Source of the DNA: Clostridium polyendosporum
Lineage (GTDB): Bacteria > Bacillota > Clostridia > Clostridiales > Clostridiaceae
Direction of reading: 5' to 3'
Assembly: GCF_018332455.1 (NCBI RefSeq)
Contig: NZ_BOPZ01000024.1
Span: 1 to 57,698 of the forward strand
Length of the DNA: 57,698 nucleotides
Shown: positions 43,361 to 51,655 of the stretch, piece after piece
Layout: each line of letters begins with the position of its first letter
Numbering within the stretch: position 1 is the stretch's first letter
Position numbers and translations under genes: made by a program
Notes under the pieces: model-generated
The model's input: only the letters and a program-made list of their open reading frames with translations
What the model was told of the DNA's origin: nothing
The model's database searches: none

Positions 43361-44683
43361 ATGCTTGATAAAGGATATGTTCTAGATGAAAAGTATGAAG
43401 TAATAGAAGTTCTGGGAAGAGGGGGGATGGGGACAGTTTATTTATGTAAAAATATAAGACTTGAGAATCTTTGGGCTGTAAAAGAAATAACAAAGGATTC
43501 ACAAATAAATGTTGATTTTTTATCAGAACCAAACATATTAAAAAATTTAAATCATCCAGGTATACCAAGGATAGTTGATATATTTTATGAAAATAACAAC
43601 TTGTATATGGTTCAGGACTATATTCGTGGACAAACACTTAAGGAGTGCGTAAAACAAAGCAAGATTATAGAAAAAGAAAGAATATATAATATTACTTCAA
43701 GTTTATGTGATATTATAGCTTATTTACATAGGTTGGCCCCTCCTATAATATACAGAGATTTAAAGCCAGCTAATATAATAATAACTCCAGATAAAAAAGT
43801 AGTTTTAATTGATTTTGGTATTTCAAGAGTATATAAAGAAGACAGGGATGATGATACAGTATATATGGGTTCAAATGGCTATGCTGCTCCAGAGCAGTAC
43901 GGCTCTGGACAATCCTGTAAACAAACAGATATATATGGTATTGGTATGGTTATGTATCATATGGCTACGGGAAAGGTTGCATCAACCCATCTAGAGCCTT
44001 TGGTAGATGACAATTATAACAATGTGGATGATAATTTAAAGAAAGTTATACAAAAATGTGTACAACTTGATATTAAGGATAGATATACTTCAGCTGAAGA
44101 ATTAAAAAATGAAATTATTCATTTGATGAAGGAAAGTATATACGAAAAGACTGTGTTTTTAAATAATCCTAGCCAAAATCTAAATGCAACCACCCAGTAT
44201 AGTTCTACTAAATATATGGCTGCAGAACATATTGCTACTGAATATATGTCTACTGAACATGTTAATGTAAAAAAGAATAGTAAACTTAAATTAAAAAGAA
44301 GTGTTGTAGGTCTATTAGTACTTGCAATCATAATTTTAACAGTTGTTTATTTGTCTTATAGGAGTGGAGAAAATAAAAATTCAGATGTTACAAATAATCT
44401 ACCTGTTAGTAATTCTAGTGAAAGTGTACCAGTATCAGAGCAAAAGTCTGTTGATAAAGATAAAGAGGATAAAACTGGAGAAGTAAGTAACTCTAGTAAT
44501 AATGAATCTACTAAAAGTAATATTCCTGAGCAATCCAATATAAACAAGGATAGCTCTTCTAAGACTAGTGTTATACCGCAAAAAAATTCTAAAAATGATG
44601 AAAAAAAAGATGATCAATCTAAAGATAAAGGAAAGTCAGAAGGAAAGAAAAAATCGTCTAAAAATAAACATGATGATGATTAA
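43361..44683 (+). CDS. Membrane Ser/Thr protein kinase without PASTA repeats
   Basis: The 440-residue protein starts with a Hanks-type kinase domain (about 10-255): glycine loop LGRGGMGTVY at 18-27, lysine K41 in WAVKEI, catalytic loop IYRDLKPANIII, DFGISR, and the APE-type motif GYAAPEQYGSG. A linker rich in Thr/Glu precedes one membrane helix (about 308-327). The outer part of some 110 residues is a Ser/Lys/Asp/Asn-rich low-complexity tail, not PASTA domains. No partner phosphatase is adjacent; a cell wall hydrolase follows. Confidence 0.93.
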   Translation: MLDKGYVLDEKYEVIEVLGRGGMGTVYLCKNIRLENLWAVKEITKDSQINVDFLSEPNILKNLNHPGIPRIVDIFYENNNLYMVQDYIRGQTLKECVKQSKIIEKERIYNITSSLCDIIAYLHRLAPPIIYRDLKPANIIITPDKKVVLIDFGISRVYKEDRDDDTVYMGSNGYAAPEQYGSGQSCKQTDIYGIGMVMYHMATGKVASTHLEPLVDDNYNNVDDNLKKVIQKCVQLDIKDRYTSAEELKNEIIHLMKESIYEKTVFLNNPSQNLNATTQYSSTKYMAAEHIATEYMSTEHVNVKKNSKLKLKRSVVGLLVLAIIILTVVYLSYRSGENKNSDVTNNLPVSNSSESVPVSEQKSVDKDKEDKTGEVSNSSNNESTKSNIPEQSNINKDSSSKTSVIPQKNSKNDEKKDDQSKDKGKSEGKKKSSKNKHDDD

Positions 44684-44832
44684 AAAATTGTATATAAGAA
44701 TTATTCAGCATAATAATGTAGCTAGCGACTTTTTTATGCAATAAATTCTTTTATAGGGTATAATTTATTTATACAATAAATTACAAATTATATAATTTAT
44801 TAAAAAACAATATTTACGGGAGGACGGTAAAG

Positions 44833-46068
44833 GTGAATAAAAGGAAATTAACACAGCTGATAATAGTAGCTTCTACTATCATTGGCAGTATGATTGTTAC
44901 AAGTAAAAACGTTCATGCACTGGAAGTAATGAAAGGACAAGTTGTTAATGTAAGTACTCATTTAAGAATAAGACAAGGTACAGGAATGAATACCCCGATT
45001 ATTGGATACTTAAATAATGGACAAGTATTTAATATAAAAGATAAAAATGGAGATTGGTATAACATAGAGTGCAATGGCAAAGCTGGATATGTACATAAGG
45101 ATTATGTACAACAAGTTGGAAATGACACTGTAAAAGTATCAACTAATAATAATAATCAACAAATAAAATTAACAAAAGGAAAAGTTATAAATGTAAGTAC
45201 TAGTTTAAGAATAAGACAAGGTGCAGGAATTAATACTGCAGTTGTAGGATACTTAAATGATGGACAATCATTTGATATAAAAGGTATAAGTGAAGATTGG
45301 TATAAAATAAAATGTAATGATGGCACCACTGGATATATACACAAAGATTATGTGAAAGTAATTGATGAAGTATATATCTCACAAGAATCTTTAGAGCACA
45401 TAGAACCACAACTGGCAATGGTTTATAATGTTAGTACCAATTTAAGACTTAGAAGTAATGCTAGTACAGATTCTAATAGCATGGTTGTAGCATACTTATT
45501 ACCAGGTGAGACTTTCAAGATTATAGGTGTATTAGGAGATTGGTATAAAATAAACTATAATGGAAAAGTGGGCTATGTGAATAAAGTTTATGTAAAGAAA
45601 ATTGATAATACAAATCCAGCAGATAACTCAAAAGGTTTTACAACTGTGTTGAATGCACTAAAAGCACAGATTGGTACTCCATATGTTTTTGGTGGTTCAG
45701 GAGAAATAATAACATCTTCTTTATTAAGTAGCTTAAAAGGAAGATTTCCGTATGCAACATATAATGTATCTGCACAATTTCTAAATAAGGGGTATAGAGC
45801 TTTTGATTGTTCAGGACTTATGCAATGGGGATTTAAACAAGCTGGTATTAGTCTTGGTAGAACAACTTGGGATCAAGTAAGTAATGGTATAGAGGTATCA
45901 AAAGGTAATGCTAAACCTGGGGATTTACTATTTTATGATGATCTTCAACATGTAGGAATGTATGTAGGAGATGGTAAGTGGATAGAATCACCAAACTCAA
46001 GATCTTATATTAGAATTACAGAGGTGCCTTGGAGCAAAATAGGTAGAGCAAGAAGAGTAATAAACTAA
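44833..46068 (+). CDS. Secreted SH3b-NlpC/P60 cell wall endopeptidase
   Basis: The 411-residue protein has a signal peptide (LTQLIIVASTIIGSMIVTSKNVHA). Three bacterial SH3 repeats follow (about 33-95, 112-176, 190-255, each with an LRxRxGxxxx...DWYxI...GYVxKxYV pattern). The C-terminal NlpC/P60 domain has the catalytic cysteine in FDCSGLMQW and histidine in LQHVGMYVGDGKW. It would cut peptide stems in peptidoglycan. An insert of about 35 residues separates GTPYVFGG from the catalytic cysteine. Start GTG 44833 follows GGGAGGACGG. Confidence 0.93.
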   Translation: MNKRKLTQLIIVASTIIGSMIVTSKNVHALEVMKGQVVNVSTHLRIRQGTGMNTPIIGYLNNGQVFNIKDKNGDWYNIECNGKAGYVHKDYVQQVGNDTVKVSTNNNNQQIKLTKGKVINVSTSLRIRQGAGINTAVVGYLNDGQSFDIKGISEDWYKIKCNDGTTGYIHKDYVKVIDEVYISQESLEHIEPQLAMVYNVSTNLRLRSNASTDSNSMVVAYLLPGETFKIIGVLGDWYKINYNGKVGYVNKVYVKKIDNTNPADNSKGFTTVLNALKAQIGTPYVFGGSGEIITSSLLSSLKGRFPYATYNVSAQFLNKGYRAFDCSGLMQWGFKQAGISLGRTTWDQVSNGIEVSKGNAKPGDLLFYDDLQHVGMYVGDGKWIESPNSRSYIRITEVPWSKIGRARRVIN

Positions 46069-46089
46069 ATACCTAGATTAAAAGAGTGT

Positions 46090-46120
46090 ACCACTTATTC
46101 ATTAAGTGGTCGCTTTTTTT
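46090..46120 (+). terminator. Terminator after the NlpC/P60 gene
   Basis: ACCACTTA (46090-46097) pairs with TAAGTGGT (46103-46110), followed by CGC and T7. Confidence 0.88.
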
Positions 46121-46190
46121 ACTCTATAGTAAAGTATAAAATCATCAAGTTATGGATAACCTATAACACAATCCACGGAGTGGACTTTTT
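46116..46190 (+). repeat. 75-bp repeat R2, second copy
   Basis: It aligns base for base to 43066-43140, including TTTTTACTCTATAG at the start and ACAATCCACGGAGTGGACTT at the end. Both copies begin inside the T-run of a terminator. Confidence 0.75.
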
Positions 46191-46217
46191 CACATGGCGT
46201 AAAGTGTATCGATACAT

Positions 46218-46245
46218 TTGAAATTTATTTTTTATGCTCTATAAT
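46218..46245 (+). promoter_or_regulatory. Sigma-A-type promoter of pdxST
   Basis: TTGAAA (46218-46223) and TATAAT (46240-46245) are separated by 16 bases, ending 45 bases before pdxS. Confidence 0.75.
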
Positions 46246-46290
46246 TAATTTAAAAGTAACAAAAACAATAGATAATTGGGGGTAATTTAT

Positions 46291-47160
46291 ATGCCAAAAT
46301 ATGAATTAAACAAAAACTTAGCACAAATGCTTAAAGGCGGAGTAATTATGGACGTAGTAAACGCTGAGCAAGCAATCATTGCTGAAAAGGCAGGAGCTTG
46401 TGCAGTTATGGCACTTGAAAAAGTTCCAGCGGACATAAGAAAAGAAGGCGGAGTTGCAAGAATGTCTGATCCTAAGATGATAAAAGAAATTCAAGCAGCT
46501 GTATCTATTCCAGTAATGGCAAAGGTTAGAATAGGACATTTTGTTGAAGCAGAAATATTAGAAGCAATAGGTATTGATTTTATAGATGAAAGTGAAGTTT
46601 TAACACATGCAGATGATAAGTATCATATAGACAAGGCAAGCTTTAAAGTTCCATTTGTTTGTGGTGCAAGAAACTTAGGTGAAGCTTTAAGAAGAATTGG
46701 TGAAGGTGCAGCTATGATAAGAACTAAAGGAGAAGCAGGAACAGGAGACGTAGTTCAAGCTGTTAAACATATGAGATGCATAATGGATGATATGAGAAGA
46801 GTTAAAAATTCACCAAAGGATGAATTAATGACTTTAGCAAAAGAATTTGGTGCTCCTTATCATCTTATAGAATATGTTTGGGAAAATGGTAAGTTGCCAG
46901 TAGTTAACTTTGCAGCAGGTGGAGTAGCTACACCAGCAGATGCAGCTCTTATGATGAAACTTGGAGCAGAGGGAGTATTCGTAGGTTCAGGAATATTCAA
47001 ATCAGGAGATCCAGAAAAGAGAGCAAGAGCTATAGTTATGGCAACAACATACTATAATGATCCAAAGATTCTAGCTGAAATATCAGAAGATCTTGGAGAA
47101 CCAATGGTTGGTATAAACTGTAGTGAATTAACTACTAAGTTTGAAGAAAGAGGCTGGTAA
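46291..47160 (+). CDS. pdxS: Pyridoxal 5'-phosphate synthase subunit PdxS
   Basis: PdxS makes PLP from ribose 5-phosphate, glyceraldehyde 3-phosphate and ammonia supplied by PdxT. The 289-residue TIM-barrel protein has [20 protein letters not shown], the active-site lysines in [12 protein letters not shown] and [15 protein letters not shown], and [19 protein letters not shown] 46291 follows GGGGGT; an in-frame start at 46276 overlaps that site. No PdxR-type regulator is adjacent. Confidence 0.98.
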   Translation: MPKYELNKNLAQMLKGGVIMDVVNAEQAIIAEKAGACAVMALEKVPADIRKEGGVARMSDPKMIKEIQAAVSIPVMAKVRIGHFVEAEILEAIGIDFIDESEVLTHADDKYHIDKASFKVPFVCGARNLGEALRRIGEGAAMIRTKGEAGTGDVVQAVKHMRCIMDDMRRVKNSPKDELMTLAKEFGAPYHLIEYVWENGKLPVVNFAAGGVATPADAALMMKLGAEGVFVGSGIFKSGDPEKRARAIVMATTYYNDPKILAEISEDLGEPMVGINCSELTTKFEERGW

Positions 47161-47162
47161 AA

Positions 47163-47735
47163 GTGAGAATAGGTGTACTAGCGCTTCAAGGCGGAGTAAT
47201 AGAACATATAAATCACCTAAAAGCCCTTAATTGTGAAGCAGTTGAAATAAGAAAAGTTGAAGAATTAGATAATTTAGATGGACTTATTCTTCCAGGTGGA
47301 GAAAGTACAACTATTGGTAAATTACTAATAAAGACAGGTATCTTTGATAAGCTTAGAGAAAAGATATCAGATGGTTTTCCAGTTTGGGGAACTTGTGCTG
47401 GAATGATATTACTTGCAAAAAGTATTGAAAATGATGAAGCTAGACATTTACAAACAATGGATATAACAGTTAAAAGAAATGCTTACGGTAGTCAAATTGA
47501 TAGTTTCATAACTGAAGAAATAATAGAAGAGATTTGTGCTGATCCAATTCCCTTAGTATTTATAAGAGCACCTTATATAAAAAATGTGGAATCTAATGTA
47601 CAAATACTATGCAAGGTAAATGATAAAATTGTAGCAGCAAAACAAGAGAATATGTTAGCAACATCATTTCACCCTGAGCTAACTGATAATTTAGAATTAC
47701 ATAGATACTTTGTAAATATGTGTATAAAAAAATAA
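47163..47735 (+). CDS. pdxT: Pyridoxal 5'-phosphate synthase glutaminase subunit PdxT
   Basis: The 190-residue class I glutaminase provides ammonia to PdxS. It starts MRIGVLALQGGVIEHI and has the catalytic cysteine in WGTCAGMILLA and the His/Glu pair in TSFHPELTDN. The start is GTG 47163, two bases after pdxS, so the two are coupled. PdxS and PdxT form a 12:12 complex in known examples. Confidence 0.97.
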   Translation: MRIGVLALQGGVIEHINHLKALNCEAVEIRKVEELDNLDGLILPGGESTTIGKLLIKTGIFDKLREKISDGFPVWGTCAGMILLAKSIENDEARHLQTMDITVKRNAYGSQIDSFITEEIIEEICADPIPLVFIRAPYIKNVESNVQILCKVNDKIVAAKQENMLATSFHPELTDNLELHRYFVNMCIKK

Positions 47736-47746
47736 TCGCATAATAT

Positions 47747-47784
47747 AAAAAAGGATTGTAGCAATTAGCTGCAATCTTTTTTTC
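47747..47784 (+). terminator. Terminator after pdxT
   Basis: The stem AAAAAAGGATTGTAGC (47747-47762) with GCTGCAATCTTTTTTT (47768-47783) has one bulged base and one G-U pair, with a long T-run. Confidence 0.85.
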
Positions 47785-47802
47785 TTAAGTTTTTAGAAAA
47801 AT

Positions 47803-47831
47803 TTGGAAAATTAACTTTTTTTTGTTAGAAT
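47803..47831 (+). promoter_or_regulatory. Probable sigma-A promoter of ptb-buk
   Basis: TTGGAA (47803-47808) and TAGAAT (47826-47831) are separated by 17 bases. If used, the ptb leader is about 260 bases long. Confidence 0.5.
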
Positions 47832-48099
47832 ATTAATTGTAGTGAAATGTGAGATATAAAGTTAACTTTAACTTGGTAGATGGAATTCTATTATCCCCTA
47901 AGATGGAGGATGAATAGACCTTGGCATTAGTGTAAAAAGTTTTGTTATTAAATTAACAAATAAATAAACTACTAAAAATATATTATAAAGTATTTCTCCT
48001 GTAAAATTGAATAATACGATGTTGTTATTAACACAAGCAAGTGTCAAAAATTATAAAAGAAGATTAATAGTAAATATAATAAATAAGAGGTGTGGAGTA

Positions 48100-49008
48100 A
48101 TGAGTAAGAATTTTGATGAATTATTTTCCAGACTAAGAGAAGTTACCAAGAAAAAGGTTTCAGTTGCAGTTGCTCAAGATGAACAAGTATTAGAGGCAAT
48201 AAAAGTCGCAAAAGATAGAGGGATTATTGATGCGATACTTGTTGGTGATAAAGAACAAATAAAGGTTTTAGCTGATAAGATAGGTATGGACTTAACTCAA
48301 TTTGAAATAGTACATGAATTGGATGTGAGAAAAGCGGCTCTTTTTTCAGTAGAACTCGCTTCTACTGGTAAAGCTGATATGGTTATGAAGGGGTTAGTGG
48401 ATACGGCTACATTTTTAAGATGTGTACTTAATAAAGAAGTGGGATTAAGGAAAGGAAAACTTATGTCACATGTTGCAGTTTTTGAAATAGAAAATTTTGA
48501 CAGACTATTATTCTTAACGGATGCTGCATTTAACACATATCCAGATTTAAAGGCAAAAGTTGATATATTAAATAATGCAGTTAAAGTTGCACATGCTTGT
48601 GGTTTAGAAAAACCAAAGGTTGCTTCAATTTGTGCTGTTGAAGTTGTTAATCAAGATATGCCTGCAACAATAGATGCTTCACTTCTTGCTAAAATGAATG
48701 ACAGGGGACAAATAAAAGGTTGCATAGTTGATGGACCATTAGCATTAGATAATGCCCTTTCGGAAGAAGCTGCACGTCACAAGAATATAGCAGGACCTGT
48801 AGCAGGAAAGGCAGATATATTTTTACTTCCTAATATAGAATCAGCTAACGTTATGTATAAGTGTTTAACTTATGCATCAAGATCAAAAAATGGAGGTCTT
48901 TTAGTTGGAACATCGGCACCTGTTATATTAACTTCTAGGGCAGATAATTTTGAAACTAAGATTAATTCAATCGCATTAGCTGCTTTAGTAGCAGATGTAA
49001 CAGAATAG
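48100..49008 (+). CDS. ptb: Phosphate butyryltransferase
   Basis: Ptb converts butyryl-CoA and phosphate to butyryl phosphate, leading to butyrate and ATP. The 302-residue protein belongs to the Pta/Ptb family: GLVDTATFLRCVLNKEVGLR, FLTDAAFNTYPDL, DGPLALDNALS and the C-terminal VGTSAPVILTSRADN. ATG 48100 follows GAGGTGTGGAG; the longer in-frame reading from 48007 gives an unrelated N-terminus. buk lies 78 bases downstream. Confidence 0.95.
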   Translation: MSKNFDELFSRLREVTKKKVSVAVAQDEQVLEAIKVAKDRGIIDAILVGDKEQIKVLADKIGMDLTQFEIVHELDVRKAALFSVELASTGKADMVMKGLVDTATFLRCVLNKEVGLRKGKLMSHVAVFEIENFDRLLFLTDAAFNTYPDLKAKVDILNNAVKVAHACGLEKPKVASICAVEVVNQDMPATIDASLLAKMNDRGQIKGCIVDGPLALDNALSEEAARHKNIAGPVAGKADIFLLPNIESANVMYKCLTYASRSKNGGLLVGTSAPVILTSRADNFETKINSIALAALVADVTE

Positions 49009-49086
49009 GCCAATATAATTAAACTGAATGTGGTAAGGTGTTTTGTAAACGTAAAGGTCAAGAAATATTTTTGGGGGGAAAGAAAA

Positions 49087-50157
49087 ATGACCTATAAATT
49101 ATTAATAATAAATCCTGGTTCAACATCAACAAAGATTGGCGTTTATGAAGATGAAACTCAAGTTTTAGAGACAACTCTTAAACATTCAGCAGAAGAAATA
49201 GAAAAGTACGAAACCATATATGACCAACTCGGATTTAGAAAAAATCTAATCTTAAATGTGCTAAAAGAAAAAAAAATTAATCTAAATACTTTAGATGCTA
49301 TCGTTGGTAGAGGTGGAATGCTTAAGCCAATGGTTGGTGGAACCTATGTAGTTAATGAAGTGATGATTGAGGATTTAACAGTGGCAGCTCAAGGACAACA
49401 TGCTTCAAACCTTGGAGGAATAATAGCTGAAGAAATTGCAAAAAAAATTGGAGTTCCAGCATTTATTGTGGATCCTGTGGTAGTTGATGAACTTGAAGAT
49501 GTAGCAAGATTATCAGGAGTTCCAGAACTTCCAAGAAAGAGTACATTCCATGCACTAAATCAAAAAGCTGTAGCTAAAAGATATGCTAAAGAATACGATA
49601 AAGAATATAAAGATGTAAATCTTGTTGTTGTTCACATGGGTGGCGGAGTTTCAGTTGGAGCTCATAAAAAAGGGCAAGTGGTGGATGTAAATAATGCATT
49701 AGATGGAGATGGTCCTTTCTCACCTGAAAGAGCTGGAGGAGTTCCTGTAGGTGACTTAATAAGAATATGCTTTAGTGGAAAGTATAGTCAAGAAGAAATC
49801 TATAATAAGATAGTTGGTAAGGGTGGGTTTGTAGCATATCTTAATACAAATGATACAAGAGATGTGTTAAGACTTGCTTCAGAAGGCAATAAAGAAGCTA
49901 AACTTGTATTTGATGCTTTCATTTATCAGGTTTCAAAGGCTATTGGAGAATTTTCAGTAGTCTTGGAAGGAAAAATCGATGCAATAATTTTAACTGGTGG
50001 AATAGCTTACGGAAACACTATTACAGAATCTATAGAAAAGAAGGTTAGCTGGATAGCGCCAGTAATTGTTTATCCAGGGGAAGATGAATTATTAGCACTT
50101 GCACAGGGAGCGATAAGGGTATTAAGTGGTGAAGAGCAACCTAAGGAATATAAATAA
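49087..50157 (+). CDS. buk: Butyrate kinase
   Basis: Buk transfers phosphate from butyryl phosphate to ADP, the energy-yielding last step to butyrate. The 356-residue protein of the acetokinase family starts [19 protein letters not shown] and has [33 protein letters not shown] and [13 protein letters not shown] 49087 follows GGGGGGAAAG; upstream in-frame starts are rejected. ptb-buk marks the organism as a butyrate producer. Confidence 0.97.
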   Translation: MTYKLLIINPGSTSTKIGVYEDETQVLETTLKHSAEEIEKYETIYDQLGFRKNLILNVLKEKKINLNTLDAIVGRGGMLKPMVGGTYVVNEVMIEDLTVAAQGQHASNLGGIIAEEIAKKIGVPAFIVDPVVVDELEDVARLSGVPELPRKSTFHALNQKAVAKRYAKEYDKEYKDVNLVVVHMGGGVSVGAHKKGQVVDVNNALDGDGPFSPERAGGVPVGDLIRICFSGKYSQEEIYNKIVGKGGFVAYLNTNDTRDVLRLASEGNKEAKLVFDAFIYQVSKAIGEFSVVLEGKIDAIILTGGIAYGNTITESIEKKVSWIAPVIVYPGEDELLALAQGAIRVLSGEEQPKEYK

Positions 50158-50218
50158 CATAAATATGCAAGAATATAATTAGTGCCTGCCTTCAAGAATA
50201 AGAACAAGGTATTTTCTG

Positions 50219-50268
50219 GTTTGCTGTCATTTCACAAAGTGAATAGGTTTGATACCTATTCATTTTTG
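50219..50268 (+). repeat. Dispersed intergenic repeat, copy C1 (short form)
   Basis: TTTGCTGTCATTTCACAAAG leads straight into the stem TGAATAGG (50240-50247)/CCTATTCA (50255-50262) with loop TTTGATA. The first hairpin is absent. Confidence 0.7.
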
Positions 50269-50334
50269 TTTGCTGCCATTTTTTATAAAACAAAATCTGA
50301 CTAAAGTTTAATAGGCCAATACCTATTAATTTTT
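50269..50334 (+). repeat. Dispersed intergenic repeat, copy C2
   Basis: TTTGCTGCCATTT begins it; the rest of the box is changed, then ATCTGACTAAAG and the perfect stem TTAATAGG (50308-50315)/CCTATTAA (50322-50329) followed by TTTTTATT. It starts where C1 ends. Confidence 0.7.
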
Positions 50335-50353
50335 ATTATGTAATTTAGAAAAG

Positions 50354-50396
50354 GGTGGAGTTGACTACATTTCTGCTAATTTCACTAAATACAATG
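50354..50396 (+). repeat. Dispersed intergenic repeat, copy C3 (remnant)
   Basis: GGGTGGAGTTGACTACATTT followed by CTGCTAATTTCACTAAATAC resembles the junction of repeat R2 and the box at 43128-43165. It suggests the two repeats belong to one larger unit. Confidence 0.45.
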
Positions 50397-50571
50397 TAAG
50401 AATTTTTGATAAATATTATTAATAAATAGTTTAACCTTTTTATTTTTTATAATATAATAGTACCATAGTTAAACTTTTAATAAAGTGTTACGTTTTCAAT
50501 GGCGATAATTAAAATGTGTCAATAATATGTTAAATTTATTACTATATTATTAAAAAGAATGGAGGGGCATT

Positions 50572-51525
50572 ATGAAAGAAGTAACTACTAAATATGGCGT
50601 GTTAAAAGGAATATATTTTATAGATCAATATCCAGATGGAGAAATTAGAGATTGTACCTTAAATGAACTAAATGAATTAAAAACACTCTATGGTAATTTG
50701 ATACCTCAATTTACGGATGATAGTGAAAGACGTAAACGTAGCGTATCACTTTCTTTTTATAGTAATGGTAACTTAAAAAGTATATCTTTGCAAAACCAAA
50801 TTGAATTACATACCTCGATAGGAACTTTGCCAGCAGAATTTATTTCCTTTTATGAAGATGGCAGCATTAAACGAATACTCCCTTTAAATGGTAACTTAAG
50901 TGGTTATTGGACTGAAGAAGATGAATATAATTTAGCAAAAGATTTTGAATTAAACTTTTCTTTTGGCAAGTTTACTAAAAAGATAATAGGAATTCAATTT
51001 TATGAAAATGGCGAACCTAAAAATATTACATTATGGCCTCAAGAAAGAGTTATACTACAGTCGCCAATAGGTACAGCAGTAGGTCGTATAGGTATATCAC
51101 TTTATCCTGATGGTAAACTTAAATCTTTTGAACCGTATAAACCAATATCCGTAGATACTTCTATTGGTAAAGTAATAGCATATGATATTAATGCAATTGG
51201 CGTTAACGGTGATATTAATTCTTTAAAATTTTATAATGATGGAGAAGTAAAAGCTTTAGTTACTTCAAATAATAAAATTGAGGTTACAGATAAGAATAAC
51301 AATAAAAGAGTATATAAACCAGATTTAAAGCCAAGTTTACTTGATGAAGAGAGTATGGATATTATTCCTTTAACTATAGAATTTTATCAAAACAAAGTTA
51401 GGTTTAATAACAGTACTGAACATGAATATGATATTGACCAGTGTAAGTTTTCTATAGAAACGCTGCCGTTACAAATCGGGGGTGCATGCTCAGGGTGTTC
51501 CACTTGTTCAGGGTGTGGTATTTAA
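50572..51525 (+). CDS. Repeat protein with C-terminal CxxC tail, function unknown
   Basis: I do not recognise this 317-residue protein. It has five or six imperfect repeats with the core FYxDGxLKSxxL followed by TSIGxxxA (for example SFYSNGNLKSISL, SFYEDGSIKRILPL, QFYENGEPKNITL, SLYPDGKLKSFEP, KFYNDGEVKALV), recalling MORN/YwqK-type beta repeats. No signal peptide or membrane helix is seen, so it is probably cytoplasmic. The end GGACSGCSTCSGCGI has four cysteines spaced C-x2-C-x2-C-x2-C. GGAGGGG precedes ATG 50572. It stands alone, convergent with namZ. Confidence 0.8.
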   Translation: MKEVTTKYGVLKGIYFIDQYPDGEIRDCTLNELNELKTLYGNLIPQFTDDSERRKRSVSLSFYSNGNLKSISLQNQIELHTSIGTLPAEFISFYEDGSIKRILPLNGNLSGYWTEEDEYNLAKDFELNFSFGKFTKKIIGIQFYENGEPKNITLWPQERVILQSPIGTAVGRIGISLYPDGKLKSFEPYKPISVDTSIGKVIAYDINAIGVNGDINSLKFYNDGEVKALVTSNNKIEVTDKNNNKRVYKPDLKPSLLDEESMDIIPLTIEFYQNKVRFNNSTEHEYDIDQCKFSIETLPLQIGGACSGCSTCSGCGI

Positions 51526-51532
51526 ACTTAAA

Positions 51533-51655
51533 TTATCTGCTACAATTTGACGAGGTGAAGTCTGGCTGAAGCTAGCTACACAACTTCACAACTGAATTAT
51601 CTAAGGATTGAAGTTGTGTAGCCTTAATAGGTTCGATGCCTATTAAATTTTATTT
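51533..51655 (+). repeat. Dispersed intergenic repeat, copy B (full length)
   Basis: The box is degenerate (ATTTGACGAGGTGAAG), then TCTGGCTGAAGC, a perfect 14-bp stem GCTACACAACTTCA (51575-51588)/TGAAGTTGTGTAGC (51609-51622), and the stem TTAATAGG (51624-51631)/CCTATTAA (51639-51646) with loop TTCGATG, then ATTTTATT. It overlaps the last codons of namZ on the other strand. Confidence 0.78.

Larger units (their letters stand above)
47736..48099 (+). other. Gap and long leader before ptb
   Basis: Past the pdxT terminator and the probable promoter, an imperfect hairpin appears: CTATT (47888-47892) and TCC pair with GGA and AATAG (47913-47917), framed by GGT/ACC. An open frame from 48007 in phase with ptb has no ribosome-binding site and is not credited. 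Confidence 0.5.
50158..50571 (+). other. Repeat-filled gap after buk
   Basis: In these 414 bases three repeat copies (C1-C3) lie in a row. A possible promoter follows: TTAACC (50431-50436), 16 bases, TATAAT (50453-50458). No gene and no separate buk terminator are seen, so a repeat hairpin may serve as terminator. Confidence 0.65.

Noticed and set aside
47911-47945. Sigma-54 promoter before ptb at TTGGCATTAG
   Set aside because: Ten bases after the GG there is no GC, so the -12 element is missing.
48007-48099. N-terminal extension of ptb
   Set aside because: No ribosome-binding site; residues unlike the family; GAGGTGTGGAG precedes ATG 48100.
50219-50396. CRISPR array from the repeated boxes after buk
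   Set aside because: The units differ in length and sequence, there are no uniform spacers and no cas genes; they belong to the dispersed repeat family.
51624-51646. tRNA gene in repeat copy B
   Set aside because: Only a T-arm-like stem is present. No acceptor, D or anticodon arms can be formed around it.
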